Assembly: GCF_019969685.1 (NCBI RefSeq) | Contig: NZ_JAHXYZ010000002.1 | Span: forward strand, 372,001-436,000 | From: Microbacterium sp. EST19A | GTDB lineage: Bacteria > Actinomycetota > Actinomycetes > Actinomycetales > Microbacteriaceae | DNA: 64,000 nucleotides | Reading direction: 5' to 3' | Shown: positions 1 through 7,512 of the stretch, in pieces | Layout: each line of letters begins with the position of its first letter | Numbering within the stretch: the stretch's first letter is position 1 | Notes under the pieces: model-generated | What the model saw: the letters and a program-made list of their open reading frames with translations, nothing else | The model's database searches: none | What the model was told of the DNA's origin: nothing | Program-made: the position numbers and the translations under genes

Positions 1-194
1 ACGACGACGACGTCCTTCCGGTCGCCGACGGCAGCCACGACGGCATCCGCATAGTCCTCGAGCGTGAGTGCGTCGTCATCCGCCGGGAGGTCGGGGGCGA
101 TCACGTCATGCCCCTGTGCCTCGAGCTCGGCAGCGACGAGGTGCCAGGACCACCCGACGTCCCCGCCTCCGTGGATCAGCGCGAAAGTGCTCAT
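1..194 (-). CDS. alpha/beta hydrolase, N-terminal fragment
   Basis: The gene is cut by the window edge; only the first 64 residues are visible, from ATG 194 preceded by a purine-rich GAGAGAGGCGG site. The protein begins with a hydrophobic strand that ends in His-Gly-Gly-Gly (residues 8-11), the oxyanion-hole signature of alpha/beta hydrolases, followed by an amphipathic helix and the Asp-Leu-Pro turn after the second strand. Small cytosolic esterases and MenH-like hydrolases have this layout. The nucleophile elbow, acid and histidine lie outside the window, so the substrate and catalytic competence cannot be judged. It is read in the same direction as the PrsW gene behind it, with a 40-base gap. 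Confidence 0.75.
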   Translation of the reverse strand, partial: MSTFALIHGGGDVGWSWHLVAAELEAQGHDVIAPDLPADDDALTLEDYADAVVAAVGDRKDVVV

Positions 195-234
195 CCCGAA
201 CCGCCTCTCTCCTGCGAAGACACTCGCCGCAACC

Positions 235-1536
235 TCAGTACGCGAGCAGCGCCGCCCTGGTCGCTCGTGTGCGGATCAGGAGTGCGCGCTCATCCTCGGC
301 CGCGAGCGGATCACGCCCGGTGATCGCCCGCTGGCGGACCGATGCCAGCGCCGTCGCGTCTTTGATGAACTCCCGCATGAGCGGACGCCGATCTCCGCGC
401 AGCTGCGCCGCCCAGGAGAGCCCCACCTTGCGTCCGGCCGGCGTCGCGAGCATGGTGACCTCCTCGGGCGTGAACCAGCCCGCGGCCGCATACTCGCCGA
501 GGCGCGACTTCGTGAGACGCGCCTCCTCACGGCGCAGCATGATGATCCCGAAGATGAAGCCGAGGAAGAGCGGCACCTGGAGGGTGAAGTACAGGCCGAA
601 GAAGTCGGCGAACGTCGCCGAACCGTTCCACAGGGCATGCAGCACGATCGCTCCGAGCATGCCGAGGAGGCCGGCCCCGAGGGCGACACCGGCCGACGCG
701 TGACGACGCGCGGCGAGTCCGATCGCGAAGCCGGTGAGCGAGGTGAACATGGCGTGCGCGAAAGGCGAGAGCAGGGCGCGCACCACGAAGGTCACCGTGA
801 GCTGCTCGCCGCCGCCCTCGATCAGGCTGATCGCGAAGTACTGGATGTTCTCGGTGAACGCGAACCCGGCGCCCACCAGAGCACCGTAGACGACACCGTC
901 GACAGGACCGTCGAATGCGCGGCGCGCGACCAGGAAGATCAGGAAGACTCCGAAGCCCTTCCAGAACTCCTCGACGATCGGCGCCTGCACCACCGCCGAG
1001 AACGTCTCCCCGCGTTGGCCGACGAGCAGAGTGAGCCCCAGGTCGACGAGGAGCGTCAGTCCGATCGCCGCGATGGCCCCCCAGGCGATGGCGAAGAACA
1101 CGAGTCGCTTCGGCTCGGGCTCCCAGCGGTCGATCATGCGCACCCCGAGGAAGACGATCGTGAGCGGGATGAGAGCGAGCACGAGTCCGATGACGGAGGC
1201 CATCGGACCGAGGGCCCAGCCGAAGTAGCCGATCAGGGCGAGGAGCAGGAAGCCCAGGAATGCGAAGAGCCAGATCGAGACGGTGCGACCCTTCCGCGTC
1301 GGCACGGGCAGCGCCGGCAGCGACGGAGCCGGCGAGGGCGCGACGGGGGCCGGCGGCGTGTAGGGGGTCGGCTGAGCGAGCGCCGACGCGTAGCCGGGCT
1401 GGGCCGAGAACTGCGGCGGAGTGTACGGCGACTGCGCGTACTGCGGCGCCGAGTACTGCGCCGTGTTCGGCGGCTGCGCAGGCGGCGGCGTGTAGGGCGA
1501 CGGCTGCTGCGGCTGGGGAGGTCCTCCGAGACTCAT
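235..1536 (-). CDS. PrsW family intramembrane metalloprotease with Pro/Tyr/Gln-rich N-terminus
   Basis: This is a 433-residue membrane protein. Residues 1-80 are low complexity (Pro, Gln, Tyr, Ala; repeated YTPP) and probably cytosolic. From about residue 86 there are roughly eight hydrophobic segments. PrsW-type active-site motifs are visible: Glu-Glu at 189-190 in VEEFWKG, Glu229 in FAFTENIQYF and His261 in HAMFTSLTGFAIG. PrsW of Bacillus subtilis cleaves the anti-sigma factor RsiW; other members act on other membrane substrates. No sigma/anti-sigma pair lies in this window, so the substrate is unknown. The start is supported by TAAGCT (1543-1548) six bases upstream, which predicts a leaderless mRNA. 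The family call is firm; the biological role is inferred. Confidence 0.85.
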   Translation of the reverse strand: MSLGGPPQPQQPSPYTPPPAQPPNTAQYSAPQYAQSPYTPPQFSAQPGYASALAQPTPYTPPAPVAPSPAPSLPALPVPTRKGRTVSIWLFAFLGFLLLALIGYFGWALGPMASVIGLVLALIPLTIVFLGVRMIDRWEPEPKRLVFFAIAWGAIAAIGLTLLVDLGLTLLVGQRGETFSAVVQAPIVEEFWKGFGVFLIFLVARRAFDGPVDGVVYGALVGAGFAFTENIQYFAISLIEGGGEQLTVTFVVRALLSPFAHAMFTSLTGFAIGLAARRHASAGVALGAGLLGMLGAIVLHALWNGSATFADFFGLYFTLQVPLFLGFIFGIIMLRREEARLTKSRLGEYAAAGWFTPEEVTMLATPAGRKVGLSWAAQLRGDRRPLMREFIKDATALASVRQRAITGRDPLAAEDERALLIRTRATRAALLAY

Positions 1537-1542
1537 AGCAGA

Positions 1543-1548
1543 AGCTTA
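1543..1548 (-). promoter_or_regulatory. -10 box TAAGCT, leaderless promoter of the PrsW gene
   Basis: TAAGCT lies on the minus strand, six bases before the ATG at 1536, so transcription should begin at the start codon. Confidence 0.5.
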
Positions 1549-1613
1549 TGGGGCACAAGCCTCATCGCTCGGTTCTGGCGGAGACCTCCAGGCGGCGATC
1601 CCCCGCCACCGGG

Positions 1614-1619
1614 TAGCGT
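1614..1619 (+). promoter_or_regulatory. -10 box TAGCGT, leaderless promoter of the FAH-family gene
   Basis: TAGCGT ends six bases before ATG 1626, and no Shine-Dalgarno sequence lies between. Confidence 0.5.
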
Positions 1620-1625
1620 AGAAGC

Positions 1626-2495
1626 ATGCGGTTCGCTCATCTGCGCCGTCCTGATTCCCCTCTCGCGGTTCTCGCCGTGGTGCAGGATTCGGACGCCATC
1701 CTCGTCTCTGACCTCCTCAACGATGCTCCTGCGACCCTGCAGAAGCTCATCGAGAGAGGTGACGGGGTACTCGACGAGTTGCGCGCCGCCCTCGCCGACG
1801 GCACCGCACCGCGGCATCCCCTCGGCGATTGGGAGTTCGATTCCGCCGTGCTCGCTCCCCCGGCCGTGCTGGCGGTCGGCCTGAACTACGCCGCGCACTC
1901 GAGCGAGCTCGGACTCAAGACCGACTCCGCGCCGACCGTGTTCACGCTGTGGCCGAACTCGTTGAACGGGCACGAGCAGATCACGTCATGGACGCGAGCG
2001 CTCAGCGAGGCCGTCGACTACGAGGCCGAACTCGGCGTGATCATGGGCACCCCTGCGAAGGACGTGAGCGAGGCCGACGCGCTCTCCCATGTCTGGGGAT
2101 ACACGGTGGTCAACGACATCACCGCCCGCAACATCCAGTTCTCCGAGGCGCAGTGGTCGCGCTGCAAGTCCTTCGACGGCTTCACGCCCACCGGCCCGTT
2201 CGCCGTCACGGCCGATGAGGTCGCCGACCCTCAGGACCTGCACATCTGGGCCGTCGTCGACGGTCACACCGTGCAGGACGCGAGCACCGGACAGATGGTC
2301 CGCTCGGTCGCCAAGCTGATCGCCCACCTGTCGCAGTCGGTCACGCTCCTGCCCGGCACGCTCATCTCCACCGGCAGCCCCGGCGGCGCCGGATACTCGC
2401 GCGACCCGCAGATCTTCCTCCGCGACCACTCGACGGTGACCGTCGGGATCGACGGGCTCGGCGAGCTGACGACGTACTGCCGCATCACCGGCTGA
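1626..2495 (+). CDS. fumarylacetoacetate hydrolase family protein
   Basis: The product has 289 residues. A small N-terminal domain (about 1-65) is followed by the FAH catalytic fold. Motifs seen are GLNYAAHSSELG near residue 82, the metal-ligand pair in DYEAELGVIMG, the Asp of YTVVNDITARN, and GTLISTGSPGGAGYSRDPQIFL near the C-terminus, which carries the substrate-loop glycines. Members hydrolyse or decarboxylate C-C bonds in 2-oxo acids (fumarylpyruvate, acylpyruvates, 2-hydroxyhepta-dienedioate). No aromatic-degradation genes are adjacent, so the exact substrate cannot be assigned; acylpyruvase or oxaloacetate tautomerase are equally possible. The gene stands alone, with a leaderless-type start and a strong hairpin after its stop. 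Confidence 0.88.
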   Translation: MRFAHLRRPDSPLAVLAVVQDSDAILVSDLLNDAPATLQKLIERGDGVLDELRAALADGTAPRHPLGDWEFDSAVLAPPAVLAVGLNYAAHSSELGLKTDSAPTVFTLWPNSLNGHEQITSWTRALSEAVDYEAELGVIMGTPAKDVSEADALSHVWGYTVVNDITARNIQFSEAQWSRCKSFDGFTPTGPFAVTADEVADPQDLHIWAVVDGHTVQDASTGQMVRSVAKLIAHLSQSVTLLPGTLISTGSPGGAGYSRDPQIFLRDHSTVTVGIDGLGELTTYCRITG

Positions 2496-2514
2496 GCGCG
2501 CGAGCGCGAACGAC

Positions 2515-2549
2515 GAAGGGGACGGATGCGGATCGCATCCGTCCCCTTC
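2515..2549. terminator. bidirectional hairpin terminator between FAH gene and aspA
   Basis: A perfect 16-bp stem (2515-2530 with 2534-2549) encloses a 3-base loop and lies between two convergent stop codons. It should serve both genes. There is no long T-run, as is usual for high-GC actinobacteria. Confidence 0.8.
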
Positions 2550-2563
2550 TCGTTGTCCGGCGG

Positions 2564-4024
2564 TCAGATCTCGACGAGATCCTCGGGCGAGATGATCGGG
2601 ATCGCGGCCGTGATGGCCTCGAGTCCGGAGAGCCGCGCGGGCGACAGCTGCTTCGTGACCTCGTCGCGGGACATGAGCCCCGCCTCGACGACCAGGTCGG
2701 CGACGTTGCGGTTCGTCAGCAACGCGGTCTTCGCGAGCGCCGCGGCCGCCGCGTACCCGATGAACGGCGTGAGGGCGGTGATGACGCCCACCGAGGCGCC
2801 GACCATGGCGCCCAGGCGGTCGCGGTTGGCGGTGATGCCGTCGACGCAGTTGACGCGCAGCGTCCACATCGCCTGACGCATCCAGGTGATCGACTGGAAG
2901 ATCGAGTGCGCGATCACCGGCTCGAAGGCGTTCAGCTGCAGCTGACCGGCCTCGGCCGCCATCGTGACGGTCATGTCCGCGCCGGCGACGGCGAAGGCGA
3001 CCTGGTTCACGACCTCGGGGATCACCGGGTTTACCTTGCCGGGCATGATGCTGGAGCCGGCCTGCATGGCGGGGAGGTTGATCTCGCCGAAGCCCGCCTG
3101 CGGGCCGGACGAGAGCAGACGCAGGTCGTTGCAGATCTTCGACAGCTTCATCGCGTTGCGCTTGAGCGTCGACGAGAACGACATGAACGATCCGGTGTCG
3201 CTGGTGGCCTCGACCAGGTCGGCCGACGTCTTCAGATCGAGCGAGGTGATCTCGCGCAGGTGCTTCAGCACGGCCGGCGCGTAGTCCTGATGCGTGGTGA
3301 TGCCCGTGCCGATCGCGGTCGCACCCATGTTGATCTCGAACATCAGCGACGCGTTCTCGGTCAGGCGGGTGTGGTCGAAGCCGAGCGTCGAGGCGAAGCC
3401 GTGGAACTCCTGCCCGAGGGTCATCGGCACGGCGTCCTGCAGCTGCGTGCGGCCGACCTTGAGCACGTCGTGGAACTCCCGCGACTTCGCCAGGAACGAC
3501 AGGCGCAGCAGGTCGAGCTCCTCGAGCAGTGAGCGGAGCGTCAGCGACAGACCGATCTTCACGGCCGTCGGGTACACGTCGTTCGTGGACTGGCTGCGGT
3601 TGGTGTGGTCGATCGGCGACAGGAAGGCGTAGTCGCCCTTCTCGCGTCCGGCCATCTCCAGCGCGATGTTGGTGATGACCTCGTTCGCGTTCATGTTGGT
3701 CGAGGTGCCTGCGCCCCCCTGGATGACGCCGACCGTGAACTGCTCGTGGAACTCGCCGTCGATCACGCGCTGGGCGGCGCGGTCGATGAGATCGGCGCGC
3801 TCCGGGTCCAGGACCCCGATCTGACGGTTGGCTCTGGCACTGGCCTGCTTGACCATCGCGAGCGCGATCACCAGGTCCGGGTAGACCGAGATCGGGCGCT
3901 TCGTGATCGGGAAGTTCGCATCGGCGCGGGCGGTGTGGATCCCCCAGTACGCGTCGACGGGAATCTCCATGCTCCCGAGGGAATCGGTCTCGGTGCGGGT
4001 CAGGGCAGGCGCGGCAGAAGCCAT
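2564..4024 (-). CDS. aspA: aspartate ammonia-lyase
   Basis: This is a 486-residue member of the fumarase C/aspartase superfamily, which deaminates L-aspartate to fumarate in the cytosol as a homotetramer. The mobile-loop signature GSSIMPGKVNP is intact, including the catalytic serine, and the N-terminal region reads AYWGIHTARADANFPIT, which is typical of aspartases rather than class II fumarases (these usually have an IERD/MP-type start). TSTNMNANEVI is the second conserved block. The ATG at 4024 has AAGGAT upstream. The gene stands alone and converges on the FAH-family gene across a strong hairpin. Fumarase activity is the main alternative, but the N-terminus argues against it. Confidence 0.88.
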   Translation of the reverse strand: MASAAPALTRTETDSLGSMEIPVDAYWGIHTARADANFPITKRPISVYPDLVIALAMVKQASARANRQIGVLDPERADLIDRAAQRVIDGEFHEQFTVGVIQGGAGTSTNMNANEVITNIALEMAGREKGDYAFLSPIDHTNRSQSTNDVYPTAVKIGLSLTLRSLLEELDLLRLSFLAKSREFHDVLKVGRTQLQDAVPMTLGQEFHGFASTLGFDHTRLTENASLMFEINMGATAIGTGITTHQDYAPAVLKHLREITSLDLKTSADLVEATSDTGSFMSFSSTLKRNAMKLSKICNDLRLLSSGPQAGFGEINLPAMQAGSSIMPGKVNPVIPEVVNQVAFAVAGADMTVTMAAEAGQLQLNAFEPVIAHSIFQSITWMRQAMWTLRVNCVDGITANRDRLGAMVGASVGVITALTPFIGYAAAAALAKTALLTNRNVADLVVEAGLMSRDEVTKQLSPARLSGLEAITAAIPIISPEDLVEI

Positions 4025-4084
4025 GTCACATCCTTGTGGGTCGTGGCGGGTGAGTGAGTGGGGGATGCCACCAGTCTACGCGGC

Positions 4085-5005
4085 TCACCGGCCAGGTTTC
4101 CGGGAGAAGGCTTCGAGCCGTCCTTCCGGCGTGAGGCTCGCCATGTGCTCCAGCCAGGCCTCGGAGAAGTAGTCCCCGGTCGTCGCATCGGTCACCGGGA
4201 CGACGGAGTGGGTGATCGTGTCGGGGTGCACGTGGACGAGCTGGAACGCCTGCGCGGCATCCATCCCGTTGACCTCGGCGGCCGGTCGCGCGACGTTCAT
4301 CGTGTAGCAGGTGGCCGAGGACACGCTCACCGGAACGCCGGCGAACATGCCGTGCGACGAGTAGTGCAGGTGCCCGGCGAGGATGCCGCGCACGTCGCTG
4401 CCGCGGAGGATCTCGGCGAGCTCGTCCTGATGCCGCAGCTCGAGGATGTCGAACAGGGGAACGTGACTCGGCAGGGGTGGGTGGTGCATCGCCAGCAGCG
4501 TGCCGTGGGGCGCCGGCTGCGCCAGGACCTCTGCGAGCCAGCCGAGCTGCGCCGCGTCCAGATCGCCGTGGTGCCAACCGGGAACGCTCGTGTCGAGCGC
4601 GACGACCCGCAGGCCGTCGAGATCCCACACCCCGGTCACGGGCTCCTCCGTCGGTGCCAGGTCGAGCAGATCCCTGCGCAGGGCAGGGCGCTCGTCGTGG
4701 TTGCCCGCGACCCAGATGATCGGGGCACCGAGCTCGGCGGCGACCGGCTCGACGGCGGCGCGCAGCCGACGATACGCATCCGGCTCCCCCAGGTCGGCGA
4801 GGTCACCCGTGATGACGATGGCCGCAGGGTCGGGATGCACGGCACGGATCGCCGCGAGCGTGCGCGCGAGGGTGGCCTCCACGTCGTAGCGGCCGCCGAG
4901 GCGGGCTCCTCCGGCCAGGAAGTGCGGGTCGCTGACGTGGATGAGGACGTGGGACGCTGGCCGGTGCCGGCCGAAGACGTGCGGGGTGCCGATTCCTGCG
5001 GACAT
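4085..5005 (-). CDS. calcineurin-like metallophosphoesterase, CpdA type
   Basis: The 306-residue cytosolic enzyme carries all five metallophosphoesterase blocks in order: HVSDPHF (near residue 26), GDLADLG, GNHDE, HHPP and GHLHYS. These supply the Asp, His and Asn ligands of the dinuclear metal centre. The short spacing and GHLH ending match the class III cyclic-nucleotide phosphodiesterase group (CpdA/Rv0805), which hydrolyses cAMP and other phosphodiesters in vitro. Actual specificity cannot be read from sequence. It is transcribed divergently from the TetR gene over 60 bases. TAGGCT (5012-5017) six bases ahead of ATG 5005 predicts a leaderless mRNA. Confidence 0.85.
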   Translation of the reverse strand: MSAGIGTPHVFGRHRPASHVLIHVSDPHFLAGGARLGGRYDVEATLARTLAAIRAVHPDPAAIVITGDLADLGEPDAYRRLRAAVEPVAAELGAPIIWVAGNHDERPALRRDLLDLAPTEEPVTGVWDLDGLRVVALDTSVPGWHHGDLDAAQLGWLAEVLAQPAPHGTLLAMHHPPLPSHVPLFDILELRHQDELAEILRGSDVRGILAGHLHYSSHGMFAGVPVSVSSATCYTMNVARPAAEVNGMDAAQAFQLVHVHPDTITHSVVPVTDATTGDYFSEAWLEHMASLTPEGRLEAFSRKPGR

Positions 5006-5011
5006 GGCATC

Positions 5012-5017
5012 AGCCTA
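5012..5017 (-). promoter_or_regulatory. -10 box TAGGCT, leaderless promoter of the metallophosphoesterase gene
   Basis: TAGGCT on the minus strand lies six bases before ATG 5005. It faces the TetR promoter across the 60-base divergent region. Confidence 0.5.
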
Positions 5018-5028
5018 TGCTCCCCCCG

Positions 5029-5045
5029 ACTACTGCGGCTGTAGT
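5029..5045. promoter_or_regulatory. candidate TetR operator (inverted ACTAC/GTAGT)
   Basis: ACTAC (5029-5033) and GTAGT (5041-5045) form an inverted repeat with a 7-base centre. It lies between the two divergent -10 boxes, where an autorepressing TetR protein would be expected to bind. The repeat is short, so this is a weak prediction. Confidence 0.3.
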
Positions 5046-5053
5046 GCTCGCGT

Positions 5054-5059
5054 TAGGAT
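5054..5059 (+). promoter_or_regulatory. -10 box TAGGAT, leaderless promoter of the TetR gene
   Basis: TAGGAT ends six bases before ATG 5066. Confidence 0.5.
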
Positions 5060-5065
5060 GCCGAC

Positions 5066-5632
5066 ATGGCCAAGAACGACAGCAGACGACGGAGCATCGC
5101 GGATGCCGGCCTGGCCGTGCTCGCGAAGGACGGATCACGGGGGCTGACCCACCGCGCCGTCGACCTCGCCGCCGGCGTGCCAACCGGCACGACTTCGAAC
5201 TACTTCCGCAGCCGCGATGCCCTCGTCGCCGGGCTCGTCGACCGCATCGGAGAACGACTCGCGCCCGCTCCGGAGGACCTCGAGCGACGCGCCGCCGGCA
5301 CACCCGGTCCCGCCCTGTTCGCCGACTACATCCGAGACATCGTGCGGCGCCTCAGCGACGATCGCGACGTCACCCTCGCCCTCTTCGAACTGCGCCTGGA
5401 GAGCAGCCGCCGGCCCGAGATCGCCGCCGTCCTCGGAGCCTGGCAGCGCGCCGGGTTCGACGGCGATGTCGCCTTCAACACCGCGGCGGGGCTCCCGGGC
5501 GCACGGCGCGAGATCGCCCTCTTCCACTACGCGATCGACGGACTCCTGCTCGACCGACTGACGACGCCGATCGATCCGGAGACCCCGACCGACGACATCA
5601 TCGACGACCTCGTCGCCGGGTTGCTCGGCTGA
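5066..5632 (+). CDS. TetR/AcrR family transcriptional regulator
   Basis: This is a 188-residue protein with a TetR-type helix-turn-helix in residues 1-60; the block LTHRAVDLAAGVPTGTTSNY with following YFRSRDALV is the canonical recognition helix and third-helix region. The C-terminal 120 residues form the all-helical ligand/dimer domain and are not recognisably close to a characterised regulator. It is divergent from the metallophosphoesterase gene, making that gene and itself the simplest targets. The start is fixed by TAGGAT six bases upstream. No drug-efflux gene lies nearby. The ligand is unknown. Confidence 0.88.
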   Translation: MAKNDSRRRSIADAGLAVLAKDGSRGLTHRAVDLAAGVPTGTTSNYFRSRDALVAGLVDRIGERLAPAPEDLERRAAGTPGPALFADYIRDIVRRLSDDRDVTLALFELRLESSRRPEIAAVLGAWQRAGFDGDVAFNTAAGLPGARREIALFHYAIDGLLLDRLTTPIDPETPTDDIIDDLVAGLLG

Positions 5633-5648
5633 GCGCGCCGTCCAGAGG

Positions 5649-5984
5649 TCAGTGCCCCAGGACGATGATCAGGATCCCGGCGACCACCGCTGCCGCGCAC
5701 AGGACGAAGCACCCGTAGGCGCCCACCAGCGCGAGAGACTTCTGTCCCTCGGTCAGCGGGCTCTTCCTGGCGGCCTTCGCGGCCTGCTTGGCGGCGCGCT
5801 TGAGCTCCTTCTCGGAGATGACCGTGATCGCATCGGTGAACTCCGCCGGACTCACCACGGGAGCGCGCCCGCTGCGCACCAGCAGGCGGAGCCCGAGGGC
5901 GTAGAACGTGACGATGGCGGTCGCGCCGACGAGGGCTGCGGCGAACACCTGCAGGAAGGCGAGCCAGTCGATGGAAACGGTCAT
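5649..5984 (-). CDS. small membrane protein coupled to the Pit transporter
   Basis: The product has 111 residues and two predicted membrane helices (about 8-34 and 83-109), separated by a basic Lys/Ala-rich stretch (KELKRAAKQAAKAARK). Its ATG overlaps the stop of the phosphate transporter by four bases (ATGA), so the two are translationally coupled. I recognise no family. The position suggests an accessory subunit or regulator of the transporter, by context only. It converges on the TetR gene with 16 bases between the stops. Confidence 0.7.
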   Translation of the reverse strand: MTVSIDWLAFLQVFAAALVGATAIVTFYALGLRLLVRSGRAPVVSPAEFTDAITVISEKELKRAAKQAAKAARKSPLTEGQKSLALVGAYGCFVLCAAAVVAGILIIVLGH

Positions 5985-7357
5985 GCGGAGTCTCCGTCCC
6001 GGCTCACGTCGACGGGCTTGGCGGGCTTCCCGGACTTGCCGGACTTCCCGGACTTCGACGCCGCCTTCGCCTCGGCCTTCTTCTTCGCCTGAGCCTTGGC
6101 CTCGGCCTTCGCCTTGTCCCTGGCATCCGCTCGTGCCTTGGCCTCCGCCTTGGCCTGCTCGATGCGCTGCTGACGGCGCGTCGGCGGCGGCGTGTCGGGA
6201 AGATCGACCGCGAGACCGGATTCCGCGACGTCGCTCATCGCGTTCGCCGGGGTGACCGCGTTGCGGCGCGAGCGCATGAAGAGCGCCAGGATGATCACCA
6301 CGGCGATGACGGCATCGATCGCGACGCCCCAGTTGCCCAGCCACACGACGAGAAGAGCGGCCAGGGCGCCTACGCCGCCGGCGGCGGGCAGCGTCAGGAG
6401 CCAGCCGATGCCGATCCGCCCGGCGGTCCGCCAGCGGACCGTCGATCCTCGGCGGCCGAGTCCGGAGCCGATGACCGAGCCCGAGGCCACCTGCGTGGTG
6501 GAGAGGGCGAAGCCCAGAGCGCTCGATGCGAGGATGGTCGCCGCGGTGGAGCTCTCGGCAGCGAAGCCCTGCGCCGGCTTGACGTCGGTCAGGCCCTTGC
6601 CGAGCGTGCGGATGATGCGCCAGCCACCGAGGTAGGTGCCGAGCGCGATCGTGAAGGCGCAGGCGATGATGACCCAGAGCTCGGGTTCGTGGTGAGCGCC
6701 CGACTGCCAGCCGATCGTGATCATCGCCAGAGTGATGACACCCATGGTCTTCTGCGCGTCGTTGGTGCCGTGCGCGAGGGCGACGAGCGACGACGTGAAG
6801 ATCTGCCCCCAGCGGAAGCCGTCGCGACCGTCGGGCTTCCCGTCGTAGCGGCGAGTGATCGAGTACGCGATCTTGGTCGCCGCGAACGCGATGATCCCGG
6901 CCGTGACCGGCGCGATCAGCGCGGGCAGCACGATCTTCGACAGCACCATCCCGAAGTCGATGCCGCCGAGCCCCGCGCCGACGAGAGTGGCGCCGATCAG
7001 GCCGCCGAAGAGCGCATGCGACGAGCTGGACGGCAGACCGAGGAGCCACGTCAGCATGTTCCAGGTGATGGCGCCGATGAGTCCGGCGAAGATCAGCGAG
7101 AGGAAGAGATCGGTGCCGGCGGCGATGATCGCATCCTCTTTGATGATCCCCCCGGAGATCGTCTTCGAGACCTCTGTCGAGAGGAACGCGCCGACGAGGT
7201 TGAGGGCGGCCGCCAGAAGGACGGCGGTCTTGGGCTTCAGCGCGCCGGTGGCGATGGGAGTCGCCATCGCGTTCGCGGTGTCGTGAAACCCGTTCGTGAA
7301 GTCGAAGAAGAGTGCCAGCGCGATGACAAGCACGACGATGAGGGCTGCGGTTTCCAC
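5981..7357 (-). CDS. pitA: low-affinity inorganic phosphate transporter, Pit family
   Basis: A 458-residue integral membrane protein that imports metal-phosphate with protons. The first helix ends in FDFTNGFHDTANAMATPI and the internal repeat has LAHGTNDAQKTMGVI; these two GFHDTANA/GTNDAQ blocks are the PiT signature of the inverted duplicated PHO-4 domains. About ten membrane segments fill residues 1-360. The C-terminal 60 residues are a Lys/Ala/Glu-rich cytosolic tail (repeated KAKAEAKA), which Escherichia coli Pit proteins lack. Translation starts at GTG 7357. The small membrane protein gene overlaps its stop. Upstream lies a three-unit PHO-box-like array, suggesting phosphate control. Confidence 0.92.
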   Translation of the reverse strand: METAALIVVLVIALALFFDFTNGFHDTANAMATPIATGALKPKTAVLLAAALNLVGAFLSTEVSKTISGGIIKEDAIIAAGTDLFLSLIFAGLIGAITWNMLTWLLGLPSSSSHALFGGLIGATLVGAGLGGIDFGMVLSKIVLPALIAPVTAGIIAFAATKIAYSITRRYDGKPDGRDGFRWGQIFTSSLVALAHGTNDAQKTMGVITLAMITIGWQSGAHHEPELWVIIACAFTIALGTYLGGWRIIRTLGKGLTDVKPAQGFAAESSTAATILASSALGFALSTTQVASGSVIGSGLGRRGSTVRWRTAGRIGIGWLLTLPAAGGVGALAALLVVWLGNWGVAIDAVIAVVIILALFMRSRRNAVTPANAMSDVAESGLAVDLPDTPPPTRRQQRIEQAKAEAKARADARDKAKAEAKAQAKKKAEAKAASKSGKSGKSGKPAKPVDVSRDGDSA

Positions 7358-7419
7358 CGTTCGCTTTCGGTCGTTGAGGAGGAAGGAGGTGTCGACGTGA
7401 TCGACGTGACGAACGAAGA

Positions 7420-7452
7420 GTTCACCGTGGGTTTTTCTTCCGTTAACCGGCC
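7420..7452 (+). promoter_or_regulatory. candidate PHO box (three 11-base units)
   Basis: Three head-to-tail 11-mers begin GTTCACC (7420), GTTTTTC (7431) and GTTAACC (7442). Actinobacterial PhoP boxes are direct repeats of GTTCACC-like heptamers with an 11-base period. The array lies 63 bases upstream of the pitA start, in the divergent pitA/ptrB space. Units 1 and 3 match well and unit 2 poorly. Confidence 0.4.
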
Positions 7453-7500
7453 CCGTTGAATCCTCCCACCCTGCCCCGCGCCGGTCAACTCGACCTGGGA

Positions 7501-7506
7501 TAGCGT
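7501..7506 (+). promoter_or_regulatory. -10 box TAGCGT, leaderless promoter of oligopeptidase B gene
   Basis: TAGCGT ends six bases before GTG 7513 and supports that start. Confidence 0.5.
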
Positions 7507-7512
7507 GGGACG

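Noticed and set aside
2564..4024. Class II fumarase instead of aspartase.
   Set aside because: The N-terminus AYWGIHTARADANF fits aspartases; the shared GSSxMPxKxNP loop does not discriminate.
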